A DNA stretch of 64,000 nt, from NCBI GenBank assembly GCA_026014805.1, contig JAOZHR010000031.1, positions 112,351 to 176,350 of the forward strand, in the 5' to 3' direction. The notes below the pieces were generated by a model that searched no databases, was not told the DNA's origin, and worked only from the letters and a program-made list of their open reading frames with translations. Shown in pieces: positions 7,854 to 15,327 of the stretch (position 1 is its first letter; every line of letters begins with the position of its first letter). A program made the position numbers and the translations under genes. This DNA comes from Candidatus Bathyarchaeota archaeon. GTDB taxonomy: Archaea > Thermoproteota > Bathyarchaeia > Bathyarchaeales > SOJC01.

Positions 7854-8921
7854 ATGTATGCTGTTGTTAAGACAAAACGAGCACCTGGCGCAGAAGTCAC
7901 TATTGTGAATATTCCGAAGATTGAAAGAAGCGAAGTTCTTGTAAAAGTTAAAACAGCTGCAATATGTGGCACAGATGTTCATATTTGGGATTGGAATAAG
8001 TGGGCACAGGAACGAATGAGGAAAATCCCATTAATATTTGGACACGAGTTTTGCGGTGAGGTTATAGATATAGGCGTAGACGTAACCAGTGTAAAGGTTG
8101 GCGACTTTGTATCCGCAGAGACACACATAGTAGACGGCACTTGCTATCAATGTCAAACCGACCGCATGCACGTTTGTCGACATATGGAAATATTAGGTGT
8201 TGACAGAGACGGCGTATTTGCAGAGTACGTTGCCTTACCCGAGAGAAACGCGTGGAAAAACGACCCGAAACTTGATCCAGCAGTTGCATCCATCCAAGAA
8301 CCCTTGGGAAATGCCGTTCAAACAGTCTTGCCGAAGGACAATGTTGAAGACATTGCTGGAAAAGACGTCGCTGTCTTAGGCTGCGGCCCAATCGGATTGA
8401 TGGCTATTGCTGTCGTTAAGACGTTAGGCGCGGCAAGAATTTTCGCCACTGCAGGTGGTTCAAACAAAATGCGCATGGATTTAGCTACGAAAATGGGGGC
8501 AGACTTCGTTCTTAGCGCCAGAGAGGAAGGCGAGAACATTCCTCAGAGAATACTTACCGAAACCGATGGAAACGGCGTCGATGTTGCTTTAGAAATGTCA
8601 GGATCTCCGATGGCTTTGAAGCAAGCCTTCGAGATACTAACGCCTGGTGGAAGAGTTTCCTTGCTAGGGCTCTTCGATACATCAGTCATGTTTGATTTCA
8701 ACGATGCCATGATATTCAAGGCGGCAACGGTGTATGGCATTTCTGGCAGACGCATGTTCCAAACTTGGCATCAAGTCAAGGGTTTACTCTCCAATTCAGA
8801 GTTTAGAAATAAGATTGCGTCCATAATTTCGCACAAACTTGCCATGGAGGACGTAGAGGAAGGCATCGAGTTAATTAACTCAAAAAAAGCCGCGAAGGTT
8901 GTCTTAGAGCCTAAATGGTAA
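7854..8921 (+). CDS. tdh: L-threonine 3-dehydrogenase or closely related zinc alcohol dehydrogenase
   Basis: The enzyme would oxidise L-threonine to 2-amino-3-oxobutyrate with NAD+. The start is set at ATG 7854 (355 residues) because GGAG stands at 7840-7843 and the family begins here; upstream ATGs at 7797 and 7845 fit worse. Catalytic zinc ligands are Cys38, His64 and Glu65. The GXGXXG nucleotide site is at 176-181. In the structural zinc lobe the usual first Cys is Asp94, with Cys97, Cys100 and Cys108 retained. The GVDRDGVFAEY segment strongly resembles archaeal Tdh. Other polyol dehydrogenase activities are not excluded. Confidence 0.85.
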   Translation: MYAVVKTKRAPGAEVTIVNIPKIERSEVLVKVKTAAICGTDVHIWDWNKWAQERMRKIPLIFGHEFCGEVIDIGVDVTSVKVGDFVSAETHIVDGTCYQCQTDRMHVCRHMEILGVDRDGVFAEYVALPERNAWKNDPKLDPAVASIQEPLGNAVQTVLPKDNVEDIAGKDVAVLGCGPIGLMAIAVVKTLGAARIFATAGGSNKMRMDLATKMGADFVLSAREEGENIPQRILTETDGNGVDVALEMSGSPMALKQAFEILTPGGRVSLLGLFDTSVMFDFNDAMIFKAATVYGISGRRMFQTWHQVKGLLSNSEFRNKIASIISHKLAMEDVEEGIELINSKKAAKVVLEPKW

Positions 8922-8965
8922 AAAAAATATTGAAAAATTGAACGTCGTAGTCTGTCGTGTTTTTC

Positions 8966-9439
8966 TTATTCGGTTTCTTCTTCCGTGGATTCGCCTTCTG
9001 CAGTTGTCTCAACTGTTTCAGTTTCCTCTGTAACTGCCTCTGTCTCAGCCTCGACAGGTTTCTCTTCTGCCTCTCCGACTGCCTCTGTAGGTTTCTCTTC
9101 TGCTTCTTCAACCGCTTCTGCTTCAGCGATCTCTTCTGTTTCAGTTTCCTCTGTAACTGCCTCTGTCTCAGCCTCGACAGGTTTCTCTTCTGCCTCTCCG
9201 ACTGCCTCTGCCTCAGCAAATCTTCTGCTTATACTGGTTATGCGTATTCTCACATGGTCACCCTGTTTCGTGTTTGGCACAAAGCATACTAAACCTTTGA
9301 TTCGCGCTATTCCTTCGCCTCGGCGACTAATCTCTAGGATTTCAACGTCATACTCTTTTCCTATTTCAACTGGTTTTGGAGGAAAACGTTCAGAACCGAA
9401 GTTTCTGCCGCCTCTTCTTCCACTACTTCCATACTGCAT
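8966..9439 (-). CDS. TRAM-domain RNA-binding protein with a repetitive acidic tail
   Basis: The start at ATG 9439 (157 residues) is chosen because AGAGGTG lies five bases upstream; an ATG at 9472 lacks such a site. Residues 1-20 are a Gly/Arg-rich RNA-contact-like segment. Residues about 22-74 form a TRAM domain (EYDVEILEISRRGEG, then IKGLVCFVPN). The last 80 residues are an acidic Glu/Ala/Thr/Val-rich repeat. Small archaeal TRAM proteins bind RNA and have been described as RNA chaperones; the long acidic tail is unusual. OB-fold and unknown genes follow the same direction upstream. Confidence 0.85.
   Translation of the reverse strand: MQYGSSGRRGGRNFGSERFPPKPVEIGKEYDVEILEISRRGEGIARIKGLVCFVPNTKQGDHVRIRITSISRRFAEAEAVGEAEEKPVEAETEAVTEETETEEIAEAEAVEEAEEKPTEAVGEAEEKPVEAETEAVTEETETVETTAEGESTEEETE
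9013..9210. repeat. 75-bp exact direct repeat inside the TRAM gene tail
   Basis: Bases 9013-9087 are repeated without change at 9136-9210, a 123-base period that preserves the reading frame. The repeat encodes the acidic tail. The absence of any mismatch over 75 bases suggests recent duplication or ongoing slippage, so tail length may vary between strains. Confidence 0.9.
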
Positions 9440-9492
9440 TCTTTCACCTCTTTTCAATTCATTAATAGACATTTTGGCACAAGGTTTCGAAG

Positions 9493-9783
9493 TTACATCA
9501 CGGTTAATTGTCCATATTTACCGACGTTGAGTTGGATTTCTCCGCGGAACGAGGTTACGTAGCCATTTTCGATTTTAACTGTGTCGTTTTCGTTGACTTC
9601 TTCGATTTGGTCGTTCCATAATGTTAGTTTTATTTGTCCAGTGTCGTCACTTATAATCGCCGTTGCTACGCGCAATGTTTCGTTTTTGTATCTAGACGTG
9701 ACTTCGCGCGTTGCGGTTTTTTCAAGGACTTTTGCTTCCACGTCTACTCGCTTCAATCCATTTCTTAAATCCTTTATTTTCAT
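9493..9783 (-). CDS. Single OB-fold nucleic-acid-binding protein (RPA/SSB-like)
   Basis: The 96-residue product is one OB fold. Its LRVATAIISDDTGQIKLTLW segment is the hallmark of archaeal RPA-like and SOSS-B-like single-stranded-DNA-binding domains, and a final NVGKYGQLTV strand closes the barrel. It lacks a zinc finger or second OB. A role in ssDNA or RNA binding is likely. Its ATG overlaps the stop of the upstream gene at 9780-9783, so the two are translationally coupled and probably form one complex. Confidence 0.82.
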   Translation of the reverse strand: MKIKDLRNGLKRVDVEAKVLEKTATREVTSRYKNETLRVATAIISDDTGQIKLTLWNDQIEEVNENDTVKIENGYVTSFRGEIQLNVGKYGQLTVM

Positions 9784-10079
9784 TTTTCTCCTCCCGTATC
9801 ATTTACTTTTTCCGCTAGGGCGAATTCTCTGTTGGCATTAGCTATTTTGACCATTAATCTTTCGCTGGTCTTAGATTCAAGCACGAAAAATTGAAATCTT
9901 CGCATTCTTGCCGTTTCGTCTTCGTGACTTCCAATGCCGCCAATCATAACTTCAAGTTTCTTTTCCTCTTTAACAGGGATTTCCTGCTCAAAAGCCATCT
10001 GATGTTGCTGGCTTTCTTCACCAAATCTTAGTAGCTGTTTTCCTTGTATTCTCGCTTTTTCTGTAAGCCATCTTGACAT
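9780..10079 (-). CDS. Unknown protein coupled to the OB-fold protein
   Basis: This 99-residue soluble protein has no recognised domain. The N-terminal third is basic and Gln-rich; the middle, EEKKLEVMIGGIGSHEDETARMRRFQFFVLES, reads like a small beta sheet. It starts at ATG 10079 and its stop overlaps the ATG of the OB-fold gene by four bases. The pairing suggests an accessory subunit of an RPA-like complex, an inference from gene order alone. Confidence 0.65.
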   Translation of the reverse strand: MSRWLTEKARIQGKQLLRFGEESQQHQMAFEQEIPVKEEKKLEVMIGGIGSHEDETARMRRFQFFVLESKTSERLMVKIANANREFALAEKVNDTGGEK

Positions 10080-10244
10080 CTGTACGGTTCGTCCCTTAAT
10101 GCGGTGCTAGCCACCAAAATGGAAACCACGTAAGGAGTGTTGCGACTTACCTGTTACATGGTGTTGTTCTGGTAAGCTAGTGGTGTTGAAGGAAGATTCC
10201 GTTGAATATAAGTTTTATTATCGTGCTTGCTATTGAAAGATTAT

Positions 10245-10263
10245 GCATGCTTTACTAGCATGC
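10245..10263. repeat. 7-bp perfect hairpin containing GCATGC arms
   Basis: GCATGCT and AGCATGC face each other around TTACT. It is one of many GCATGC or alternating purine-pyrimidine elements in the gene-free parts of this window. It sits midway in the 380-base gap 10080-10461, which otherwise contains only the promoter of the next gene. Confidence 0.45.
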
Positions 10264-10397
10264 TGGGTCTGGAGAATAGTATTTCAAGAATAGTATCTTC
10301 AGTTAAGGTGGAGCGCTTCTTAACTCCCCTTTTTTAGACTAAGAATTCCATTTGCTTTGGTTGTTCATGTTATTGAAGTAGGTTTGCTATATTTCAA

Positions 10398-10410
10398 AAA
10401 CATTTATAGG
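10398..10410 (+). promoter_or_regulatory. Probable TATA box for the gene at 10462
   Basis: An A-rich stretch followed by CATTTATAGG (10401-10410) fits an archaeal BRE/TATA element. Transcription would start roughly 25 bases on, leaving a short leader before the TTG start at 10462. Confidence 0.4.
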
Positions 10411-10461
10411 CTTGAACTGCGTTTAATGGCATTGAACTTAATTTAGGTTGTGTGAATATAA

Positions 10462-10746
10462 TTGAGTAGAGGTCAACCACCTGGAATAAGGATAACTCAA
10501 AGGGATTTAGCTGAAGGAAGTGAAGTTGATTTCACAGATGAGCAAGAATATTGGAACACATACAAGCTTTCTGATGGGACAACTCTGAAGGTCAAGCTAG
10601 TCTTGAATGGCGTGAAACGACTTAAGAAATGTAACCCTGATGGAATGCCAATATACCTGATTCGAAGCCAGAATATCGTCAGAACAGTTGATGTGCCAGC
10701 TGCGCTTAAAGCAAAGCCAAAAGAATCAACATTCAAGCCGGTGTAA
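10462..10746 (+). CDS. Conserved archaeal protein of unknown function
   Basis: The 94-residue protein begins at TTG 10462, with an AGGTTGTG-like element upstream and a TATA box at about 10403. The sequence alternates polar strands (TTLKVKLVLNGVKRLKK, then GMPIYLIRSQNIVRTVDVP) and looks like a small all-beta domain. Similar short proteins occur in other archaea as far as I can judge from its style, but I cannot name the family. No operon partner is present. Confidence 0.6.
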   Translation: MSRGQPPGIRITQRDLAEGSEVDFTDEQEYWNTYKLSDGTTLKVKLVLNGVKRLKKCNPDGMPIYLIRSQNIVRTVDVPAALKAKPKESTFKPV

Positions 10747-10790
10747 CTTGCTAATGATTGATTAATGAGTCACGCTCAACCAGCGCATTT

Positions 10791-11170
10791 AAGCAAGAAG
10801 CTCTGAAAGCTAAAAGCGAAACTAAAAAGCCAAACAGAAAAGGATTCCAGTGTAATTTATGCGGTTGACAAACGCAACAACGACTACACAAAAGTTTCTC
10901 GGATATGTCCTAAATGTGGAAATGAAAAGGCGTTTCGTTGGTTTTCAACCATTTCTGGTGAACATACAGGTATAAGACGAGAAAGAACAATAGAGCATTT
11001 CAAATGCGCAAAACGTTCTTACTCTTGTAGCACGAGTTCTTAAGGAGCTGCGTTCGCGGGATGCATTGGAAGCTCATGATGTTTCATCTGGAACATTGAG
11101 TAGGATCAAAAATGTGTTCGAGTTTGAGAAGGCATTAGCTGACGAGTGTGAAGGACAGTTATTTGTTTAG
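10791..11170 (+). pseudogene. Frameshifted zinc-ribbon/HTH-like gene remnant
   Basis: Three consecutive reading frames each encode part of what looks like one protein. The first ends in GFQCNLCG. The second carries RICPKCGNEKAFRW and ends in HFKCAKRSYS, where the last zinc-ligand Cys appears replaced by Arg. The third runs VLKELRSRDALEAHDVSSGTLSRIKNVFEFEKAL to TAG 11168-11170. At least two frameshifts separate them and no start codon serves the middle part. The first zinc pair resembles TFS/RpoM or transposase zinc ribbons. The gene is judged inactive. Confidence 0.5.
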
Positions 11171-11273
11171 ATTTGTGAGTTCCTTCGCTTGTGCGCGCAA
11201 GCGAGATTTAAAATGTGAATGCACTATAATTAATGCTGAAAGCACAGCTGTACAGTGATAGGGTGAAACAAAA

Positions 11274-12200
11274 CTGTTCACGCTAGAAGCAAAACAGAAA
11301 ATCTACCGAATCAACAACTTCAGAATCGGTGGACAGCCTGGAGAATTGCCTACCGTTCTAATCGGCAACATCTTCTATAAAGGCATGCCAGAAGTTTCAA
11401 ACCACAGAGAAGGCAGTTTTGACAAAAAAACAGTTTTAAAATGGATCAGACTTGCTGAGACGATTTCCGAGAAAAGCGGAGTGCCCCACTTTCTAGACAT
11501 TATGGCAATGTATCCAGAAGCAATAAGGAGATACATTGCCTTCGTTTCGGAGCAAACAAATACTCCTTTTCTAATTGACGGCGCTAATCCAGAGACGAGA
11601 ATAGCTGCTTTAGATACTGTTAAACAACTTAACCTTGAGAAATACGTGATATTCAACGGAATTACGCCTAAAACCTCACAAAACGAATTAGTAGCCATCA
11701 AAGATGCTGGCGTCAACGCGGCGGTTGCAATGGCATTCAACGAATTCGATTACTCTCCAGAGGGCAGAATCAGCATACTGGAAGGTTCGACAGAATATAT
11801 CGGACTGCTTGGCATGGCAAAAAAAGCAAAGGTGGAAAAAATCCTTATAGATACAATAGTTTTCGATGTACCTAGCATCTCTTACGCCGCAGAGGCTATC
11901 AAACTTGTGAAAGAACAACTAGGATATCCTGCTGGTTGTTCACCCGCAAACGCAATGTACTCTTGGAAACAGGCGTTGAAAGGTTCAGTTTTAAGAGAGG
12001 GCTTTGCAGCATCCAACGCATCTGCGCACACAATTGCTCAGTGTTGGGGTGCAGATTTCCTCATCTATGGACCAATAAAACAAGCTAAGAACATGATTCC
12101 TGCGTGTGCTGTCAACGACGCGATAATTGCTTACTATACTATGAAACGTTTCGGAACCAAACCGCTGGTCAAGAACCATCCGCTTTACAAAATCTTTTAG
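11274..12200 (+). CDS. mtrH: Tetrahydromethanopterin S-methyltransferase subunit H family protein
   Basis: MtrH-type proteins move methyl groups between tetrahydro(methano)pterin and a corrinoid. Family members start with a short strand ahead of the conserved IGGQPGE(Y/L)PTVLIG block. In this gene that block lies upstream of the first standard start (TTG 11346), so the true start must be earlier. CTG 11274 reads LFTLEAKQ, matching the family N-terminus, and has GGGTGA at 11261-11266 with seven bases of spacing. An in-frame TAG closes the frame just upstream. This gives 309 residues, the normal size. It overlaps the convergent corrinoid-protein gene by 32 bases, suggesting a methyltransferase/corrinoid pair outside a full Mtr complex. 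Confidence 0.9.
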   Translation: MFTLEAKQKIYRINNFRIGGQPGELPTVLIGNIFYKGMPEVSNHREGSFDKKTVLKWIRLAETISEKSGVPHFLDIMAMYPEAIRRYIAFVSEQTNTPFLIDGANPETRIAALDTVKQLNLEKYVIFNGITPKTSQNELVAIKDAGVNAAVAMAFNEFDYSPEGRISILEGSTEYIGLLGMAKKAKVEKILIDTIVFDVPSISYAAEAIKLVKEQLGYPAGCSPANAMYSWKQALKGSVLREGFAASNASAHTIAQCWGADFLIYGPIKQAKNMIPACAVNDAIIAYYTMKRFGTKPLVKNHPLYKIF

Positions 12201-12831
12201 TGAGCAAAGCCTTGACTTTTTTCAAGCAGTCTTGCGCGTCAACTGCGTAAGCATCAAGTTCATACTCTCTACATGTCTGTTCGGAAACCGTGTTGCCTCC
12301 TATTATCACTTTTATTTTGTCTCGTAGGTTTTCTTTTTTCAAAATGTCCACTACTACTTTTAGGTATGGGATTGTTTCTTCCATGGATATGGAAATAGCT
12401 ATAATCTGTGCTTCTTCACGAACTACAGCCTTTACAAAGTCCTCAGGAGCGACGTCTTCGCCTAAATTAATAACTTGAAAACCTGCTGATTGAAGTGTCG
12501 CGGCTACAATGTCTTTTCCTAAACCTTGAATGTTCCCTTTCAACGAGCCAATAACGATTTTCCCTTTCACTGTGGCGGGTTCAGCCTCTAAATATGGCTC
12601 AAGAACTTTGAAAGCTTCCCGCATCGCTGAGGCAGAAGACGCAACGTCAATAACGAAGTATTCCCTTCTTTCGTAACGTTCATCAACAGTTTTCATGGCT
12701 TTCATTAGTGTGTCCAAGGCCGTATTGACTGCGATTCCTCGGTTCATTATCTGTTCAGCAATTTCTTTTGCCTTTTTCATGTTACCAACAACAACAGCAT
12801 CTTTCAGTTCTTCCAAGATCTTCTTACTCAA
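12169..12831 (-). CDS. Corrinoid-protein homologue lacking the cobalt-ligating histidine
   Basis: The 220-residue protein has the two-part structure of MtaC/MtbC-like methyltransferase corrinoid proteins: a four-helix cap (about residues 1-85) and a B12-binding Rossmann domain (about 90-215). The signature DXHXXG is changed to N100-I-Q102-G-L-G105, so the lower-ligand His is Gln. The later SISMEE and GGNT segments of the B12 domain are kept. It may bind cobamide base-on or work in sensing rather than catalysis. The start is TTG 12831, with GGTGAGG upstream. It is convergent with and overlaps mtrH. Confidence 0.85.
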   Translation of the reverse strand: MSKKILEELKDAVVVGNMKKAKEIAEQIMNRGIAVNTALDTLMKAMKTVDERYERREYFVIDVASSASAMREAFKVLEPYLEAEPATVKGKIVIGSLKGNIQGLGKDIVAATLQSAGFQVINLGEDVAPEDFVKAVVREEAQIIAISISMEETIPYLKVVVDILKKENLRDKIKVIIGGNTVSEQTCREYELDAYAVDAQDCLKKVKALLTKRFCKADGS

Positions 12832-12959
12832 CCCTTAACCTCACCAAGCATGAAGTCTGCATAACTACTTAGGATTATTAGTCTTTTCAACTTCTAGTCG
12901 TTGCACGTAGCGACAAGACTTATATTAGTTTTCTCATTCTACCATGAACGGTTTAGAAC

Positions 12960-13139
12960 ATGTGCGAATTCACAGTGTTTCTGAATAAAGAAATCGTTTA
13001 CAGAGACGCAGTCTACGTTAAGCATGAGGGAAACAAGGTGCTGCTAAAAGACGTCTTAGGTGTTACTAAGACAATAGAAAACTGTAAGATTGTTGAAGTT
13101 GATGTGGGTTCGGAACGATTAGTTCTCGCTTCAGAGTAA
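12960..13139 (+). CDS. cooT: CooT-like nickel-binding small protein
   Basis: The 59-residue protein begins MCEF, with the Cys2 that binds nickel in characterised CooT. It continues as a small beta barrel with the family phrases YVKHEGNKVLLKDVLG and ENCKIVEVD. CooT family members are linked to carbon monoxide dehydrogenase maturation, which fits the CODH operon seven kilobases downstream. ATG 12960 has no clear ribosome-binding site; a TATA-like TTATATTAG near 12920 would place the transcript start close to it. Confidence 0.75.
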   Translation: MCEFTVFLNKEIVYRDAVYVKHEGNKVLLKDVLGVTKTIENCKIVEVDVGSERLVLASE

Positions 13140-13238
13140 CAACACTGAAACATACAGAAAAAAGCTGAGTGGAGATAGTCATTTCTATTCATTGTGGTCA
13201 TCCTCCGCAAACTGCAGGTCCTTTCAATAGTTCTTGAA

Positions 13239-13631
13239 TCAGCTTATGTATGGCAGATTTAAAGGCGCGCTCTTCTCTGCACATTCGCGGTGTTTTTTGA
13301 TCGCGAATTCTATTCCTTGGCGCAGATAATCCTTCGTCAGTACACCTACAATGTCTTGAACAGGTTTTCCTTGACAGAAGAACTTCAAAGTAGGTGTACC
13401 CATCATACCATATTTGGCAGCAGGCTCTTGGCTCTCTAGGCTCTTCATGACATCGAATTTCGCGAGTTTCAGTTTGCCTACAAACTCCTTTGAAAGTTCA
13501 ACATAAACCGGCTCAACCATCTTGCAGTAGGGAGATTGTGGATGCCAAAACTCAACAATAACTAAATCCTTTGAGTCTGGAACCTCCTCTTTCCAGTTCG
13601 ATGCGTTTGTCTCCACTATGCTATTGAACAT
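13239..13631 (-). CDS. Thioredoxin-like protein with a single active-site cysteine
   Basis: The 130-residue product has a thioredoxin fold: strand IVEFWHPQSPYCKM, then helix, then GTPTLKFF with the cis-Pro loop. The CXXC pair is reduced to S33-P-Y-C36, so only the second Cys remains. A dithiol-disulphide reductase role is therefore unlikely; monothiol, chaperone-like or peroxide-sensing functions are possible. The gene is alone on the minus strand between cooT and a structured gap. Confidence 0.8.
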   Translation of the reverse strand: MFNSIVETNASNWKEEVPDSKDLVIVEFWHPQSPYCKMVEPVYVELSKEFVGKLKLAKFDVMKSLESQEPAAKYGMMGTPTLKFFCQGKPVQDIVGVLTKDYLRQGIEFAIKKHRECAEKSAPLNLPYIS

Positions 13632-13695
13632 TCCAAATTACGTAAATTCTCTCTTAACTTGGAGACTTAGTTATTTTCGTGACAAAGACGAAATC

Positions 13696-13773
13696 GCTCT
13701 ACTTGAGGAAAGGCAAATAGGTAACTAGGTACCTAACCAAAACGAGGAAAACCGAGTGAAAATAGCGGTTTCC
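13696..13773 (+). repeat. Degenerate copy of the cooC leader and first codons
   Basis: This 78-base segment closely matches 17676-17757, the region just upstream of and including the first six codons of cooC. Shared blocks include GCTCTACTT, AGGAAA, AAATA, ACTAGG, AAAACGAGGAA and GAGTGAAAATAGCGGTTTC. The copy then reads into an in-frame TAG after six codons and diverges, so no gene follows. A TCCAGC-TAG-GCTGGA hairpin stands at the breakpoint. It is either a decayed paralogue start or a mobilised regulatory segment. Confidence 0.75.
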
Positions 13774-13865
13774 AGCTAGGCTGGAGACATCTCCCGCAAC
13801 TCCCCATTTTTCTGGAAGAATTCCATGAAATACAAAGATAACTGTCTTTATAGGAATGCGCGCGC

Positions 13866-13900
13866 TCCCTTGTAGGGAAGGTTCAAATCCCACTCCTCCC
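13866..13900 (+). other. Class-II-tRNA-like 3' fragment
   Basis: TCCCT-TGT-AGGGA forms a hairpin like the long variable arm of a leucine or serine tRNA. It is followed by AGGTTCAAATCC, which looks like a T-arm, and CACTCCTCCC like an acceptor strand. The T stem does not close properly and no 5' half was found nearby. It is probably a remnant. The 13632-14135 gap holds this, the cooC-leader copy and no convincing gene. Confidence 0.25.
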
Positions 13901-14135
13901 GTCTAAAACAAAACTCTGTTCTATGTTGCACCATTAGAAATAATAGCCGAGAGTTAGTTCGAGACCCGGTTTAAACCCTTGATTTTTCCTTGAACCCAGA
14001 AATCCAATTGTAAGTTCATCTTGAAGTGGTGATGGGGTTAGTGCTGCACCACAGGTTGGAATTTTCTCCCAAAGACTCCTCGCGCATAAAACTTATGTTC
14101 TCACATCCCTATAACGCCGCTGGAGGAGAGAAGTA

Positions 14136-15155
14136 GTGACCCACGAATCACTCTCATCCCTTGAACCAAAGATCATCAAGAAGCTTGCAACGGCAGTCTA
14201 TCCATCCTTTGCGATGCTGGCAGGAATGCAACTTGACGTGTTTACAACTCTCAAAGGTGGACCCTTGAGCGCTGAGCGGCTTGCCGACTCGATAGGTACC
14301 AAACCTGCCAAACTAAAGCCGCTTCTATATGCTCTTATGGCTGCGAGGCTGCTGACCATGAAAGGAGATATTTTCTCCAACACAGATGAAGCTAACCATT
14401 TCTTAGTCCGAGAAAGCCCCTACTATATAGGAGACCATGCATACATCAATCCACTAATAATGCTCGGCAATTGGGACGCTGCCCTCAAGACTGCAGAGTC
14501 GATTCGAACAGGAATACCACAGGCAAAGTATGATTTCTCAGAAAAGTCAGAAGAAGAATTGGAATCGCTCTTTCGCTGCACACGCCCAATTGCCGTCAGA
14601 GCAGGACTCGAGCTGGTGGCGAGATATGATTTTTCCTCCTACAGCACGTTGTTGGATGTTGGTGGGGGCTCGGGTGGACTTACCATCGCGATAACCGAGG
14701 CTTGCCCCAATATTCGGGCGACGGTAGCAGACCTTCCATCCGTTACGCCGGTCACACGACGTTTCGTGGAGGAAGCAGGCGCCACTGATCGGGTTCAAGT
14801 CATGACCGCTGACGTGGTGTGTGATCCACTGACTGGTTCATTTGATGTCGCAGTCTTAAGAGCACTTATCCAAGTGCTTTCGCCAGATCAGGCGCGTCGC
14901 GTAATTAAAACCGTAAGCGAAGTGATAAATTCAGGTGGGGTAATCTACATTCTTGGCCATATTCTGGATAACTCACGAATTTCCCCCCTAGAAGAGGTAG
15001 GGCATGGTATAGTCTATCTAAACGCGTATGACGTTCCTGCTCCTTACACAGAACAAGAGCACAGAGATTGGCTGACCGAGGTAGGCTTCAAGCTAATTGA
15101 GCGCGATACGCTACCGAATGGGGACGGTGTTATTAGGGCTCGAAAACCCGCTTGA
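14136..15155 (+). CDS. SAM-dependent O-methyltransferase, family 2
   Basis: The 339-residue protein has an N-terminal winged-helix dimerisation domain (residues about 15-100) and a C-terminal class I methyltransferase domain whose SAM site is LLDVGGGSGG at 172-181. This two-domain layout matches small-molecule O-methyltransferases such as hydroxyneurosporene or plant-type enzymes. GTG 14136 follows GGAGGAG by about ten bases. Its substrate is unknown and no biosynthetic partners are adjacent. Isolated position and a bacterial-style family suggest acquisition by transfer, which a tree would have to test. Confidence 0.85.
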   Translation: MTHESLSSLEPKIIKKLATAVYPSFAMLAGMQLDVFTTLKGGPLSAERLADSIGTKPAKLKPLLYALMAARLLTMKGDIFSNTDEANHFLVRESPYYIGDHAYINPLIMLGNWDAALKTAESIRTGIPQAKYDFSEKSEEELESLFRCTRPIAVRAGLELVARYDFSSYSTLLDVGGGSGGLTIAITEACPNIRATVADLPSVTPVTRRFVEEAGATDRVQVMTADVVCDPLTGSFDVAVLRALIQVLSPDQARRVIKTVSEVINSGGVIYILGHILDNSRISPLEEVGHGIVYLNAYDVPAPYTEQEHRDWLTEVGFKLIERDTLPNGDGVIRARKPA

Positions 15156-15327
15156 GGCACAATGTCAATATACTATGGTGATGCGAGCGCAACAAGGATT
15201 TAAACCAGAGGTATGCCACGGAAATCCGAAAATTTCCTCTACTCCTCTTTAGCATACGCGCTGTACTTATGCCCATCCCAAAGTAAGAGTCTTTCAATCT
15301 TAAATTAAGCATGAGAAATCAAACTCG

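Noticed and set aside
9013..9210. A minisatellite-like CRISPR or mobile repeat at 9.0-9.2 kb
   Set aside because: The repeat lies wholly inside a reading frame, keeps the frame and encodes the acidic tail of the TRAM protein.
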